A program made the translations under genes and the position numbers. 64,000 nucleotides of DNA, taken from positions 332,777 through 396,776 of the forward strand of contig NZ_CANMXL010000004.1 of the NCBI RefSeq assembly GCF_947501905.1, given 5' to 3'. This document shows, in pieces, positions 26,322 through 35,877 of this stretch (positions are counted from its first letter, which is position 1; every line of letters begins with the position of its first letter). The notes under the pieces are model-generated. The model saw only the letters and a list, made by a program, of their open reading frames with translations. It did not search any database and had not been told where the DNA came from. The stretch is from an uncultured Winogradskyella sp. Its GTDB lineage: Bacteria > Bacteroidota > Bacteroidia > Flavobacteriales > Flavobacteriaceae.

Positions 26322-27044
26322 ATGCTAGCCATACTAAAAAAAGAAATAAATACATTCTTCGCCTCACCCATCGGTTATTTGGTGATTGCTGTTTTTTTGG
26401 TGCTTAACGGTTTGTTTTTATGGGTGTTTACTGGAGAGTTTAATATTTTGGATAATGGTTATGCAGATTTGTCATCGTTCTTTTTATTAGCGCCTTGGAT
26501 ACTTATTTTTTTAGTTCCAGCAGTAACAATGCGCAGTTTTAGTGATGAGAAAAAACAAGGTACATTAGAACTTTTGTTGACAAAGCCTATATCGCACCTT
26601 CAAATTGTATTGGGTAAATACTTTGGTTCGTTTTTACTGATTGTTATTGCTTTAGTACCAACGCTACTTTATGTGTATACGATAAGTCAATTAGGAAATC
26701 CTGAAGGTAACTTGGATATTGGTAGTACCATTGGCTCCTATTTTGGTCTGTTATTCTTAATTGCGTCTTACACAGCCATAGGCATATTTGCATCTAGCAT
26801 AACGGACAATCAAATTGTGGCTTTTATCATTGCCATTTTTATATGTTTTGTATTCTACTTTGGCTTTGATGGTATTGCTAGTTATAATCTTTTTGGTTCT
26901 GGGTTTAATATAGAAAGTCTGGGCATGTCTTCGCATTATAAAAGCATGAGTCGAGGTGTTATAGACACCAGAGATTTAATCTATTTTATGAGTGTTGCAG
27001 CATTTTTTATAGCATTAACCAAACTAAATATTAAAAAGAACTAG
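26322..27044 (+). CDS. gldF: Gliding-motility ABC transporter permease GldF
   Basis: 240 residues with six transmembrane helices. The start MLAILKKEINTFFASPIGYLVIAVFL and the EKKQGTLELLLTKPIS motif (about residues 75-90) are the ABC-2 permease hallmarks seen in GldF. It forms an ABC transporter with GldG and the ATPase GldA, needed for gliding in some flavobacteria. gldA is not in this window. gldG follows, but a third gene lies between them. Confidence 0.92.
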   Translation: MLAILKKEINTFFASPIGYLVIAVFLVLNGLFLWVFTGEFNILDNGYADLSSFFLLAPWILIFLVPAVTMRSFSDEKKQGTLELLLTKPISHLQIVLGKYFGSFLLIVIALVPTLLYVYTISQLGNPEGNLDIGSTIGSYFGLLFLIASYTAIGIFASSITDNQIVAFIIAIFICFVFYFGFDGIASYNLFGSGFNIESLGMSSHYKSMSRGVIDTRDLIYFMSVAAFFIALTKLNIKKN

Positions 27045-27047
27045 GCT

Positions 27048-27542
27048 ATGATTATAACACCACTTTTAGTCATACTTATGCTAGTCGTTTTTGTACTACT
27101 TTTTCTGTTTTTGAATACTGTAGACAAACGCAAATGGTTAACAGGTCTAATTAGTTTAATATTAACACCTTTAGCCTATTTCTATCTGTTATATCCGTTT
27201 ATAAATATTATTAGTAATTACCACCACCAAAAGTATTTTGATGCTAAAGCTTGGGCTGAAAAACCAGCACTGCGCTATGAGATGATAGATTTCACTATTG
27301 AATCTGACACTCTTAAAGGAAAATCAAAAACCGAAATTGAAACGCTTTTAGGAAAAGCTGAATGGCTATCATGGGACGATGCCAAAAAGGCGCATGATAA
27401 TAACAAATGGAATTATGGTTTAGGCATAGAACCTGGAGCATTTACAGAAGAAAAAAGTAATGTAGAAATTACATTCAGTAATAATAAAGTAGCAGGTTTA
27501 AAAACCTATACAGAACCTATAACTTTTGATGAAAAAGAGTAA
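27048..27542 (+). CDS. Membrane-anchored protein between gldF and gldG
   Basis: 164 residues, not recognised. Two hydrophobic helices (residues about 3-23 and 29-53) are followed by a soluble part with the layout SKTEIETLLGKAEWLSWDDAKK, which is like the start of BamE/SmpA-type domains. That resemblance is by eye. It starts 3 bases after gldF and its end overlaps the gldG start by about 14 bases, so it is co-transcribed and translationally coupled with them. An insertion here is not part of the usual gldFG pair as I know it. It may be an accessory subunit. Confidence 0.7.
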   Translation: MIITPLLVILMLVVFVLLFLFLNTVDKRKWLTGLISLILTPLAYFYLLYPFINIISNYHHQKYFDAKAWAEKPALRYEMIDFTIESDTLKGKSKTEIETLLGKAEWLSWDDAKKAHDNNKWNYGLGIEPGAFTEEKSNVEITFSNNKVAGLKTYTEPITFDEKE

Positions 27543-29205
27543 ATCAAAAATCATATATATAGTTTCAGTTCTTGTAGCTGTTATTGCTTTAAATGTAATT
27601 GGTAATAGCATCATCTATAAGCGTTTTGACTTAACAAAAGACAAGCGTTATACACTTTCTGAAACCGCCAAGTCTATTATTGATTTGGCTGACACGCCAC
27701 TAATTATAGATATTTTTCTAGAAGGAAATTTGCCATCAGAATTTAAATTATTACAAACTGAAACCAAACAACTTATTGAAGAGTTTCAGACACTTAATCC
27801 TCTAATAAAAGTTAATTATATAGATCCGTTAGAAGACGAAGCCAATCGTGATAATATTATTCGAGAATTGACTAAAACCGGATTAGAACCTTACGTAAAT
27901 AGTAAAAAAGTAAGTGGTAAAATTACTCAAGAACTCCTTTTCCCATGGGGATTTGCAAGCCATAAAGGACGTACTATTAAGATACCATTGTTTAAGAAAA
28001 GTGTTGCTGAAGATTTACAAACACAAATGGCAAATTCTATTCAGCAATTAGAATATAATTTTGCAGATGCCTTTGACCAATTAACAACAAAAAAATCAAA
28101 AACAATTGCCGTATTAATTGGCAATGGACAATTAGGTGATTTATATGTTACAGATTTTTTAAGAACAATTCAACCTTATTACAATTTAGCCCCTTTTACA
28201 TTAGATTCTGTGGCTAGTAATCCACAGGTAACTCTAAACCAAATAAAACAATACGATTTATTGATTTCTGCAAAGCCATCTGAAGCATTCACAGAAAACG
28301 AAAAGCTTGTTTTAGACCAATATACCATGTCTGGTGGCAAAAGTTTGTGGTTAACAGAAGGTGTTTTTATGGATCGTGATAGTTTGTATAATGAATCTGG
28401 TTCATCGGTAAGTATTGCAAAAGATTTAAACTTAAATGATTTTTTCTTTCAATATGGCGCCAGAATTAATCAGAACTTAGTCAAAGACTTGTACTCTGCG
28501 CCTATTCCATTAGCTATTGGCGAAGGTAGCGATACTCAATTTCAACCCGTACAATGGCAATATTCACCTTTAGCATCTTCTAATACAAATCATCCAATAA
28601 GTGATAATGTAGATTTGGTAAAGTTTGATTTTGCAAGTCAGATAGACACTTTAAAAAATGACATAAAAAAAACCATTCTACTACAAAGCTCTGAGCGCAC
28701 AAAGTTAGAAGGACCATTAAAAACCATCTCTTTAGCATCTGTAACGCAACAACCAGATGAGGAAAATTATAATCAAGGTAAACAGACATTAGCTGTTTTA
28801 CTCGAAGGTGAATTTAATTCTGTATACAAGAATAGAGTTTTACCATTTGATGTAGAAAACTTCCAAGAAAATGGACAACCAGCAAAAATGATTATTATCT
28901 CTGATGGTGATGTTATAAAGAATGAAGCTTCAAAAGGAAGACCACTTGAATTAGGTTTTGAACGTATTACTGGTCGAACGTTTGGCAATAAAGAATTTTT
29001 GCTCAATGCTGTTAATTACCTTTTAGACGATACTGGACTTATAAACATTAGAACAAAATCAGTAGAAATTGCATTTTTAGATTCTGATAAAGTCGAGAAG
29101 CAAAAAAGTACATGGCAGTTTATCAATATTGCTTTACCATTATTACTATTAGGCATTTTTGGATTAATTTTTAATTATTTCAGAAAACGTAAATACGCCA
29201 AATAA
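27529..29205 (+). CDS. gldG: Gliding-motility ABC transporter component GldG
   Basis: 558 residues. An N-terminal transmembrane helix (about 8-26) is followed by a long periplasmic part of the GldG/IFT-like type: the RFDLTKDKRYTLSETAKSII start, a thioredoxin-like region, YDLLISAKPSEAFTENEKLVLDQY, and AKMIIISDGDVIKNE near 450. A C-terminal helix (about 535-550) and basic tail RKRKYAK return to the membrane. It is the partner of GldF. I chose ATG 27529; the codon before it is TTG. Confidence 0.93.
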   Translation: MKKSKSKIIYIVSVLVAVIALNVIGNSIIYKRFDLTKDKRYTLSETAKSIIDLADTPLIIDIFLEGNLPSEFKLLQTETKQLIEEFQTLNPLIKVNYIDPLEDEANRDNIIRELTKTGLEPYVNSKKVSGKITQELLFPWGFASHKGRTIKIPLFKKSVAEDLQTQMANSIQQLEYNFADAFDQLTTKKSKTIAVLIGNGQLGDLYVTDFLRTIQPYYNLAPFTLDSVASNPQVTLNQIKQYDLLISAKPSEAFTENEKLVLDQYTMSGGKSLWLTEGVFMDRDSLYNESGSSVSIAKDLNLNDFFFQYGARINQNLVKDLYSAPIPLAIGEGSDTQFQPVQWQYSPLASSNTNHPISDNVDLVKFDFASQIDTLKNDIKKTILLQSSERTKLEGPLKTISLASVTQQPDEENYNQGKQTLAVLLEGEFNSVYKNRVLPFDVENFQENGQPAKMIIISDGDVIKNEASKGRPLELGFERITGRTFGNKEFLLNAVNYLLDDTGLINIRTKSVEIAFLDSDKVEKQKSTWQFINIALPLLLLGIFGLIFNYFRKRKYAK

Positions 29206-29288
29206 ACGTCTTGTTATAAGAATAATTTTACGATTTTTGAAGCAATGTTTTGTTAATAAGTTTGTTTCATAAAAACAAGTGATTAAGA

Positions 29289-29296
29289 TATATTTG
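29289..29296 (+). promoter_or_regulatory. Candidate -7 box for dnaN
   Basis: TATATTTG is an exact TAnnTTTG match 40 bases before the dnaN start. TTTC (29265-29268) is 20 bases upstream of it, in the -33 position; a true TTG lies at 29262-29264. No gene lies between. Confidence 0.45.
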
Positions 29297-29335
29297 TAAG
29301 GATTAATGATTCGCTAAAAAATCGAAAGCATACAG

Positions 29336-30454
29336 ATGAAATTTATAGTATCAAGTACATATTTACTAAAACAACTTCAAGTTTTAGGCGGTGTAATTAA
29401 TAGTAGTAACACCTTACCCATTTTAGATAATTTTCTATTTGAATTAAAGCAATCAAGCCTTACGGTTTCTGCCAGTGATTTAGAAACAACCATGTCATCT
29501 AAAGTAGACGTAGAAAGTGACTCTGAAGGTAGTATTGCTTTACCAGCACGTTTATTATTAGACACATTAAAGACATTTCCTGAGCAACCCTTAACGTTTG
29601 TTGTTGAAGATAATAATACTGTTGAAATTAGCTCTAATCATGGTAAATATGCGCTGGCATATGCTGATGGTGCTGAATTCCCAAAAGCTGTGGCGTTAGA
29701 TAACCCAAGTACAACAAATTTGGAAGGTGATATCTTAGCGACTGCCATTAGTAAAACAATTTTTGCGGCTGGTAATGATGATTTAAGACCCGTTATGAGT
29801 GGTGTGTTCTTTCAGTTTTCACAGGATAACTTAACCTTTGTGGCTACAGACGCTCACAAACTAGTAAAATATACACGCGAAGATGTTACTGCAGATGCTG
29901 TAGCAGAATTTATTATGCCAAAAAAGCCTTTAAATCTTCTAAAAGGTATATTAGCAGGAAGTGAAGAATCTGTAACTATTGAGTATAATGACTCTAATGC
30001 AAAATTCACGTTTAACAATTCTGAATTAGTATGTCGTTTAATTGATGGTAAATATCCTAATTATGAAGCGGTTATCCCAAAGGAGAATCCTAATAAATTA
30101 GTTATCGACCGTACACAATTTTTAAACTCCGTACGCCGTGTGAGTATATTCTCAAATAAAACAACACATCAGATAAGATTAAAAATTGCTGGTGCAGAAT
30201 TAAATATTTCTGCTGAAGATATTGATTACAGTAATAAAGCAGAAGAGCGTTTAAGCTGTGATTACCAAGGCGATGATATGCAAATAGGTTTTAACTCTCG
30301 TTTCTTAACTGAGATGATTAACAACCTTAATGCAGATAATGTACAATTAGAAATGAGCTTACCAAATCGTGCTGGTATTTTAACTCCAACAGATGGTTTA
30401 GACGAAGGCGAACATGTGACAATGCTTGTTATGCCAGTGATGCTTAATAATTAA
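29336..30454 (+). CDS. dnaN: DNA polymerase III sliding clamp (beta subunit)
   Basis: 372 residues. It has the three clamp domains of DnaN: residues 1-120, 130-245 and 250-372, with the family start MKFIVSSTYLLKQLQVLGGV, the LPILDNFLFEL block, LRPVMSGVFFQF near 157, and FIMPKKPLNLL. The C-terminus ends EGEHVTMLVMPVMLNN, matching the conserved family ending VMPMRL-like. The clamp encircles DNA and tethers the polymerase. The gene is monocistronic with its own -7 box upstream and a strong hairpin terminator 18 bases downstream. It is not next to dnaA or gyrB here. Confidence 0.97.
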   Translation: MKFIVSSTYLLKQLQVLGGVINSSNTLPILDNFLFELKQSSLTVSASDLETTMSSKVDVESDSEGSIALPARLLLDTLKTFPEQPLTFVVEDNNTVEISSNHGKYALAYADGAEFPKAVALDNPSTTNLEGDILATAISKTIFAAGNDDLRPVMSGVFFQFSQDNLTFVATDAHKLVKYTREDVTADAVAEFIMPKKPLNLLKGILAGSEESVTIEYNDSNAKFTFNNSELVCRLIDGKYPNYEAVIPKENPNKLVIDRTQFLNSVRRVSIFSNKTTHQIRLKIAGAELNISAEDIDYSNKAEERLSCDYQGDDMQIGFNSRFLTEMINNLNADNVQLEMSLPNRAGILTPTDGLDEGEHVTMLVMPVMLNN

Positions 30455-30472
30455 AAAGCTATTAAATAAATG

Positions 30473-30502
30473 AAAAAGGCTCACCTCTTGGTGAGCCTTT
30501 TT
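30473..30502. terminator. Rho-independent terminator after dnaN
   Basis: A 13-base inverted repeat AAAAAGGCTCACC and GGTGAGCCTTTTT with a TCTT loop. It can terminate dnaN and, in the other direction, the DUF4870 gene ending at 30524. Confidence 0.9.
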
Positions 30503-30523
30503 GGTATCTCTGTAATAAAATAA

Positions 30524-30889
30524 CTAACTAACAAAATTAAGAGATAATGGGTAGCTAGGTGGTTCTCCATTACTAGCTTTTATAGCGTTTATTATTGGAA
30601 ATATTAATGAGAATAAGCCAACAAATATTAATACTAAAATTCCGATACCAAACAATAATATGAGCGGTACACTAATAATACAGTAGACAATAATGCTCAA
30701 CTGAAAATTAATAATTGCCTTACCATGAGTATCCATACCTTGTACTCTATCCTTTTGAGTCGCCCACAATATTAAAGGCACAATTAAGCCGCCAAAACCT
30801 GTAAAACAAGTTAGTAGTTGGCATAAGTGCGTAACAACTAATAATTGGTTGTCTCTTCGCATTGATACTTCGTAATAATTAGATTCCAT
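30524..30889 (-). CDS. DUF4870 membrane protein
   Basis: 121 residues with about three transmembrane helices. It starts with a helix LLVVTHLCQLLTCFTGFGGLIVPLILW and has the DUF4870 signature LW-x-x-x-x-D-x-x-x-x-x-H-G-K-A-I-I-N-F-Q, then helices and INAIKASNGEPPSYPLSL at the end. Function unknown. The ATG at 30889 is preferred over TTG 9 bases earlier. A TATATTTA-like box lies about 20 bases upstream on this strand. It is followed by the dnaN terminator. Confidence 0.85.
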   Translation of the reverse strand: MESNYYEVSMRRDNQLLVVTHLCQLLTCFTGFGGLIVPLILWATQKDRVQGMDTHGKAIINFQLSIIVYCIISVPLILLFGIGILVLIFVGLFSLIFPIINAIKASNGEPPSYPLSLNFVS

Positions 30890-31006
30890 GATTTGCAATT
30901 TTAAATATAGGACGCCAGCACTTTAAAAATGTTACAAAAAAGAATAAAAAAGTAACGATATATAGACTGCATATTACTGAATATTAAATTAGAAAACCTA
31001 TCAGTA

Positions 31007-32398
31007 TTACTTTCCGATACAGAAATTAGCAAAGATATTCCCCAACAAGTCATCTGTAGTAATTTCGCCCGTAATCTCGCCAAAATGATATAAGGCTTGA
31101 CGAATATCTATGGCCAACAAATCACCTGAAAGTCCCATTTCAAGATCAGATTTCACTTTGTTGATTTCTTCAAAAGCCTTTAAAAGTGAGTCGTAGTGAC
31201 GTGTGTTGGTAACTATTGTTTCATTATTTCGAAGTGCACCAGTATTTACAAATCCAGTCAATTTCTCTTTTAATGCTTCTACACCAATTCCAGTTTTAGC
31301 TGAAAGCAAGTGAAGATTTTCAAATTGAGATTGTAACTTCTCTAGTTCATTATTGGTTAGTTTATCAATTTTATTTGCAATAATTATCAAAGGTTTTTGA
31401 GGGAAACGATTTTTAATTTTTTCGATTTCAATCTTCAAACGTTGGCTTTCAGTTTTAAACTCTTCAGCAGAAAATAACAGAACAACCACCTGAGCTTGCT
31501 CCATTTTTTCAAAAGTTTTTTTGATGCCTATACTTTCAACGACATCTTCGGTTTCTCGGATACCAGCAGTATCAATGAATCTAAAGCCAATACCACCAAT
31601 TGAGATTTCATCTTCAATTGTATCACGTGTTGTTCCTGCTATATCACTAACTATAGCTCGCTCTTCGTTTAAAAGTGCATTAAGTAAGGTGGATTTACCA
31701 ACATTTGGCTCACCAACGATTGCAACAGGTATTCCATTTTTAATGACGTTACCAACTGCAAAACTATCTATGAGTCGTTTTAATACAAATGATATTCTAT
31801 CAATGAGTTCTTTAAATTGAGTTCTATCAGCAAACTCTACATCTTCTTCAGCAAAATCTAATTCTAATTCAATCAAAGATGCAAAATTCATTAGCTCTTC
31901 TCGAAGTTTAGCAATTTCTGATGAAAAACCACCTCGCATTTGCTGCATTGCTATTTGATGTGATGCAGCATTATCACTAGCTATTAAATCAGCTACCGCT
32001 TCGGCCTGACTTAAATCTAACTTGCCATTTAAAAAAGCCCTTAGAGTAAACTCACCAGCATCAGCCATACGACAGCCAGTTCTAAGAAATAACTGAATAA
32101 TTTCTTGTTGTATATATTGGGAACCATGGCATGAAATTTCAACAACATTTTCTCCTGTATAAGAATTTGGATTCTTAAATATTGAAACCAAAACTTCGTC
32201 AATCTCTCGAGTTCCATCAATAATATGACCAAGATGTATTGTATGAGATTTTTGATTAATTAAAGATTTATTATCCTTTACAGACCTAAAATGCTTGTCA
32301 ACATACCTTATAGCATCTTTACCCGAAAGTCTTATTACAGCAATAGCACCACTTCCAGAAGCTGTGGCTAAAGCTACAATTGTATCATTATTAATCAT
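31007..32398 (-). CDS. mnmE: tRNA modification GTPase MnmE
   Basis: 463 residues. The N-terminal tetrahydrofolate-binding domain (1-118) is followed by helices. The G domain is inserted at about 220-380, with GEPNVGKS at 229-236, IAGTTRDT, DTAG and NKID. The C-terminal CxGK motif is complete (Cys460-Ile-Gly-Lys463), which is needed for activity. MnmE with MnmG modifies the wobble uridine of certain tRNAs. The gene is single, divergent from the TlpA-like gene with a 117-base gap. mnmG is not in the window. Confidence 0.97.
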   Translation of the reverse strand: MINNDTIVALATASGSGAIAVIRLSGKDAIRYVDKHFRSVKDNKSLINQKSHTIHLGHIIDGTREIDEVLVSIFKNPNSYTGENVVEISCHGSQYIQQEIIQLFLRTGCRMADAGEFTLRAFLNGKLDLSQAEAVADLIASDNAASHQIAMQQMRGGFSSEIAKLREELMNFASLIELELDFAEEDVEFADRTQFKELIDRISFVLKRLIDSFAVGNVIKNGIPVAIVGEPNVGKSTLLNALLNEERAIVSDIAGTTRDTIEDEISIGGIGFRFIDTAGIRETEDVVESIGIKKTFEKMEQAQVVVLLFSAEEFKTESQRLKIEIEKIKNRFPQKPLIIIANKIDKLTNNELEKLQSQFENLHLLSAKTGIGVEALKEKLTGFVNTGALRNNETIVTNTRHYDSLLKAFEEINKVKSDLEMGLSGDLLAIDIRQALYHFGEITGEITTDDLLGNIFANFCIGK

Positions 32399-32485
32399 GT
32401 AGTTTTCTTTAAGACAAAAATAACGCTTTTACTTTTTTAAGATATAATTTACACTAGTATATATAATCTCTTAAGGCTAACTTTT

Positions 32486-32493
32486 TATATTTG
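32486..32493 (+). promoter_or_regulatory. Candidate -7 box for the TlpA-like gene
   Basis: TATATTTG is an exact TAnnTTTG match 30 bases before the ATG at 32516. No TTG sits at -33. Confidence 0.4.
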
Positions 32494-32515
32494 TGGAAGA
32501 ATTAAAAAATGAATT

Positions 32516-33667
32516 ATGAAAAAATTGATTTGCATCGCTTTTTTAAGTTTATGCGTTTTAGCTTGTAAAAAAGAACAGCGAACTGACTATGTTATTAATG
32601 GAACAGCAAAAGGACTCTATAATGGTATTAGAGTTTATTTGAATACAATGGATGAACGTGGAAGAATGACCGCAGTAGATACTGCTATTGTCATGAATGA
32701 GTCTTTTACTCTAGATGGTGTGGTAGAAAATCCTTCACTTCACTATCTCACTGTAAATGGTGTTAATGGTCGTTTACCCCTCATTATTGAAAATGCAGAA
32801 CTGGAGCTTGTTATTGATAATAAAATACTCACAAACTCAACTCTTAAAGGATCAGAAGGAAATGATGTATATGCCAATTATGAAATAAAATTAACTGAGC
32901 TCAAAAACAACTTAGTTAATGCTACACAAAACTATGAACAGTCAAAATTTTTAAGAGATTCTGCAAATATTGATAATGATAAAAAAATAGTTGAAGAATT
33001 AAGAGCAAAGTTTAATGATTTCCCTTATGAATATATTGAAAGCAACAAAAACAGCTATGGTATTCTTCCAATTTTAAAAACCCAATTAAATTCTAGAAGC
33101 CTAGACCCTAATAAGTTTTTAGCAATATATGACAAAATTGATGGGAGCATAAAAAATTCTAAAGAAGGGAAAGCTTTAGAAGAAAGAATAAATCTTATAA
33201 AAGCAAAATTAGAAGCCGAAAAAGCAACAGCAATCGGAGTAGTTGCTCCTGAATTTTCTGCGCCAAATCCTGAAGGAAAAATTGTGGCCTTAAGTGATGT
33301 TGTTTCAAAAGGAAAAATTACAATTATAGATTTTTGGGCTGCTTGGTGTGGACCATGTAGGCGAGAAAATCCAAATGTTGTTAACGTATATAATAAATAT
33401 CATGACAAAGGTTTAGAGATTATTGGTGTTGGATTAGATGGTAGGCGTGGGCAACAAAATCCAAAAGAAGCATGGATAAAAGCCATAAAGGATGATAATC
33501 TAACTTGGCATCAAGTATCTAACCTAAGATACTTTGACGAAATTGCAAAACGTTATAACGTGGGCTCTATCCCGTCAATGTTTGTTTTAGATAGTGAAGG
33601 TAAAATTGTTGCTAAGAATTTAAGAGGATTGGCTTTAGAAAACAAAATTGCCGAATTATTGAACTAG
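32516..33667 (+). CDS. TlpA-like thioredoxin lipoprotein with DUF4369 domain
   Basis: 383 residues. The lipoprotein signal ends CVLAC (Cys near residue 17). Residues about 20-120 are a DUF4369-type beta domain (YVINGTAKGLYNGIRVYLN). A helical linker follows, then the thioredoxin-like domain with active-site WCGPC (Cys278, Cys281), the family segment IIDFWAAWCGP, and a cis-Pro in VGSIPSMF. It probably acts in the periplasm on disulfides. A paralogue with the same order is at 46232. A bidirectional terminator follows. Confidence 0.92.
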   Translation: MKKLICIAFLSLCVLACKKEQRTDYVINGTAKGLYNGIRVYLNTMDERGRMTAVDTAIVMNESFTLDGVVENPSLHYLTVNGVNGRLPLIIENAELELVIDNKILTNSTLKGSEGNDVYANYEIKLTELKNNLVNATQNYEQSKFLRDSANIDNDKKIVEELRAKFNDFPYEYIESNKNSYGILPILKTQLNSRSLDPNKFLAIYDKIDGSIKNSKEGKALEERINLIKAKLEAEKATAIGVVAPEFSAPNPEGKIVALSDVVSKGKITIIDFWAAWCGPCRRENPNVVNVYNKYHDKGLEIIGVGLDGRRGQQNPKEAWIKAIKDDNLTWHQVSNLRYFDEIAKRYNVGSIPSMFVLDSEGKIVAKNLRGLALENKIAELLN

Positions 33668-33686
33668 CCAATTATAAATTATAAAT

Positions 33687-33715
33687 AAAAGTCAGCTATT
33701 AAGCTGACTTTTTTA
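33687..33715. terminator. Bidirectional terminator between TlpA-like and HD genes
   Basis: Stem GTCAGCT (33691-33697) with AGCTGAC (33702-33708), a 4-base loop, an A-run before and a T-run after. It serves both converging genes. Confidence 0.85.
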
Positions 33716-35764
33716 TTCAGGATATTCAATCCTTAAATGATAAATATTAGCCAGTTTTAATTTAAGCACACGTTTGATGGCTTCTATGTCTTTAAAGGTG
33801 ATATCGGCATTTAAAAATTGTCCCATTTCTACTTGCTTATTTATAATATTCTCAACAAACTCATTGATTTTTGTACTAGTAGGAGACTTAAGGCTCTTAG
33901 AAGCTGCTTCTACACTATCGCACATCATTAATATTGCTGTCTCTCTACTAAAAGGTTTTGGACCTGGATAACAGAAATCTTCTTCTTTAGCAAACTCATT
34001 AACCGCCAATTCCTTTTTATAAAAATAGTATACCATACTTGTTCCATGATGTGTCCTTATAAAATCTATAACACGGTCTGGCAAGTTATTTTTCTTAGCT
34101 ATCTCAATACCATTTATTACATGGTCGATTATTACCGAAGCACTTTCATTAGAAGACAGTTCGTCATGTGGGTTTATACCTGTAGATTGATTCTCTGTGA
34201 AAAATGTAGGGTTTTTCATTTTACCAATGTCATGATATAACGCTCCTACTCTAGCCAGCATAGCATTTGCACCAATCTCATTTGCTGAAGCCTCTGCTAA
34301 ATTAGCAACATTCAATGAATGATGAAATGTACCTGGTGCTTTATTTGACAATTCTTTTAGCAGTTTAGTATTAGTATCTGATAGCTCCAATAATGATACG
34401 TCTGACACCAAACCAAATAATTTTTCATAGATATATATTAATGGTTGTACAAAAAGTGTCGCCAAACCTCCAAGGACAAATAGACCAAAAGTTTCCCATT
34501 TTATATTAGAAATTTGCCCTTCATGAATTACAAAAAATGCAAAATAAGCTATAATATATATTAAGGTGATTTGTCCAACAGAAATAAAAAGATTGGCTCT
34601 CTTATATAATTCTGAAACTGTTAGAATAGTAACGATACCTGCAATTATTTGTAAAAACATATACTCGTAACTATTTGGCACAATAAAGCCTAACAGCAAT
34701 ACCGTAAGAACATGCGCAAAAAGACCCAATCTAGCATCGAAAAATGCCTTAAGAACTAATGGCAAAATACATAATGGTACAACATACAGATATTGCGAAT
34801 TATAATTGATAACAATAGTTGTAAGTATTACCATTACAACAATATTAAAGAAGATAAATGTGACCTTAGTATTATTAAGAAATACATCCGAGCGATATTT
34901 CCTAAGAAAGAGTAATAACATTAAAAGTGCTAAGGCAACTAATAATGTATACGCCATAATTACCCAATTATAATTACTAGAACTCCAAACTTGAGACTCA
35001 TATTCTGACTTTAAAGAATCAAGAATATTAAACTGATTATCCTCTACAACTTGCCCTTTAGAAATTATTAAGGTGCCTTCAGAAACCAAACCTCTTGTTG
35101 ATGATATAGTAGAAAGTCTCTCCTCTAAAGCTTTGTCTGTAAGAGATTTATTGAAGCTTACATTTGGTTCTATGATATTAAAAAACAAGGAAACAAAATC
35201 ACTCTCATACTCTTGAAGGTTATTTTGTCTTAATAATCCTTGGAGATATGGCCGAATATCTGTTTGAGTAAATAAATCTTTAAATTGAATTTTACTTTTC
35301 TGCTGATTATTTTCAATGAGTATAATTTGACGATTTTCATCATAATTATAAACAGAATTTAAAACTCCATATTTATAAAGGTCATCTAAAGCTTGTTTTC
35401 CTTGATTATATAAAACTAACCTGTTATCAAAACCAGTAATAGAATCTTCAAAAATGGTATTAAACTCTTCAAGATATCTATTGGTAGCTGATGTCTTTAT
35501 TTTTAAATCAACTTCAAAGTACAGTTCATTATTATCAGTGATTCGTTTTATTTCTTCATCACTTTGAACTTTAGATTTTTTTATAGCAAAATCAAAAGGA
35601 GCATATAAATTTTCAGATTGCCAAGGCTTTCCTTTTTCAAAAGAATATCTAAATTTTCCAGTTTTTGGGAATAGATAAACAATAAAAAAAGTTGTCCCTA
35701 GTAAAAGAAGCAGCTTATATATTAGCGCATGGTTACGGTACCATTTATTTACAAGTTCATTCAT
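33713..35764 (-). CDS. PgpH-like 7TMR-HD phosphohydrolase (c-di-AMP phosphodiesterase family)
   Basis: 683 residues. It has an N-terminal membrane helix (about 14-33), an extracellular part (35-260), seven helices (about 270-450), then an HD domain. The HD residues are visible: FHHSLNVANLAEA (His-His), LYHDIGK (His-Asp), and IRTHHG (His-His). This is the architecture of the PgpH group, which in other bacteria hydrolyses cyclic di-AMP, so a role in c-di-AMP turnover is expected from the family; I see no cyclase in the window. ATG at 35764 is preferred over TTG six bases earlier. Confidence 0.9.
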   Translation of the reverse strand: MNELVNKWYRNHALIYKLLLLLGTTFFIVYLFPKTGKFRYSFEKGKPWQSENLYAPFDFAIKKSKVQSDEEIKRITDNNELYFEVDLKIKTSATNRYLEEFNTIFEDSITGFDNRLVLYNQGKQALDDLYKYGVLNSVYNYDENRQIILIENNQQKSKIQFKDLFTQTDIRPYLQGLLRQNNLQEYESDFVSLFFNIIEPNVSFNKSLTDKALEERLSTISSTRGLVSEGTLIISKGQVVEDNQFNILDSLKSEYESQVWSSSNYNWVIMAYTLLVALALLMLLLFLRKYRSDVFLNNTKVTFIFFNIVVMVILTTIVINYNSQYLYVVPLCILPLVLKAFFDARLGLFAHVLTVLLLGFIVPNSYEYMFLQIIAGIVTILTVSELYKRANLFISVGQITLIYIIAYFAFFVIHEGQISNIKWETFGLFVLGGLATLFVQPLIYIYEKLFGLVSDVSLLELSDTNTKLLKELSNKAPGTFHHSLNVANLAEASANEIGANAMLARVGALYHDIGKMKNPTFFTENQSTGINPHDELSSNESASVIIDHVINGIEIAKKNNLPDRVIDFIRTHHGTSMVYYFYKKELAVNEFAKEEDFCYPGPKPFSRETAILMMCDSVEAASKSLKSPTSTKINEFVENIINKQVEMGQFLNADITFKDIEAIKRVLKLKLANIYHLRIEYPE

Positions 35765-35843
35765 AGGCAATCAAATGTAATAAATATATGTATTTTGAGG
35801 TTTGTTTAAGGAAGATTTCATTATCAAATCTCTCAAAAATCAT

Positions 35844-35851
35844 TAAATTCG
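35844..35851 (+). promoter_or_regulatory. Candidate -7 box for the thiolase gene
   Basis: TAAATTCG resembles TAnnTTTG with one mismatch and lies 27 bases before the ATG at 35878. If real, it rules out the in-frame start at 35788, which would lie upstream of the transcript. Confidence 0.3.
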
Positions 35852-35877
35852 CATCAGCAAAATCAATTTATAGTAAA

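Noticed and set aside
35788..35877. Longer thiolase N-terminus
   Set aside because: The added residues do not fit the thiolase family, and a -7-like box lies inside this stretch.
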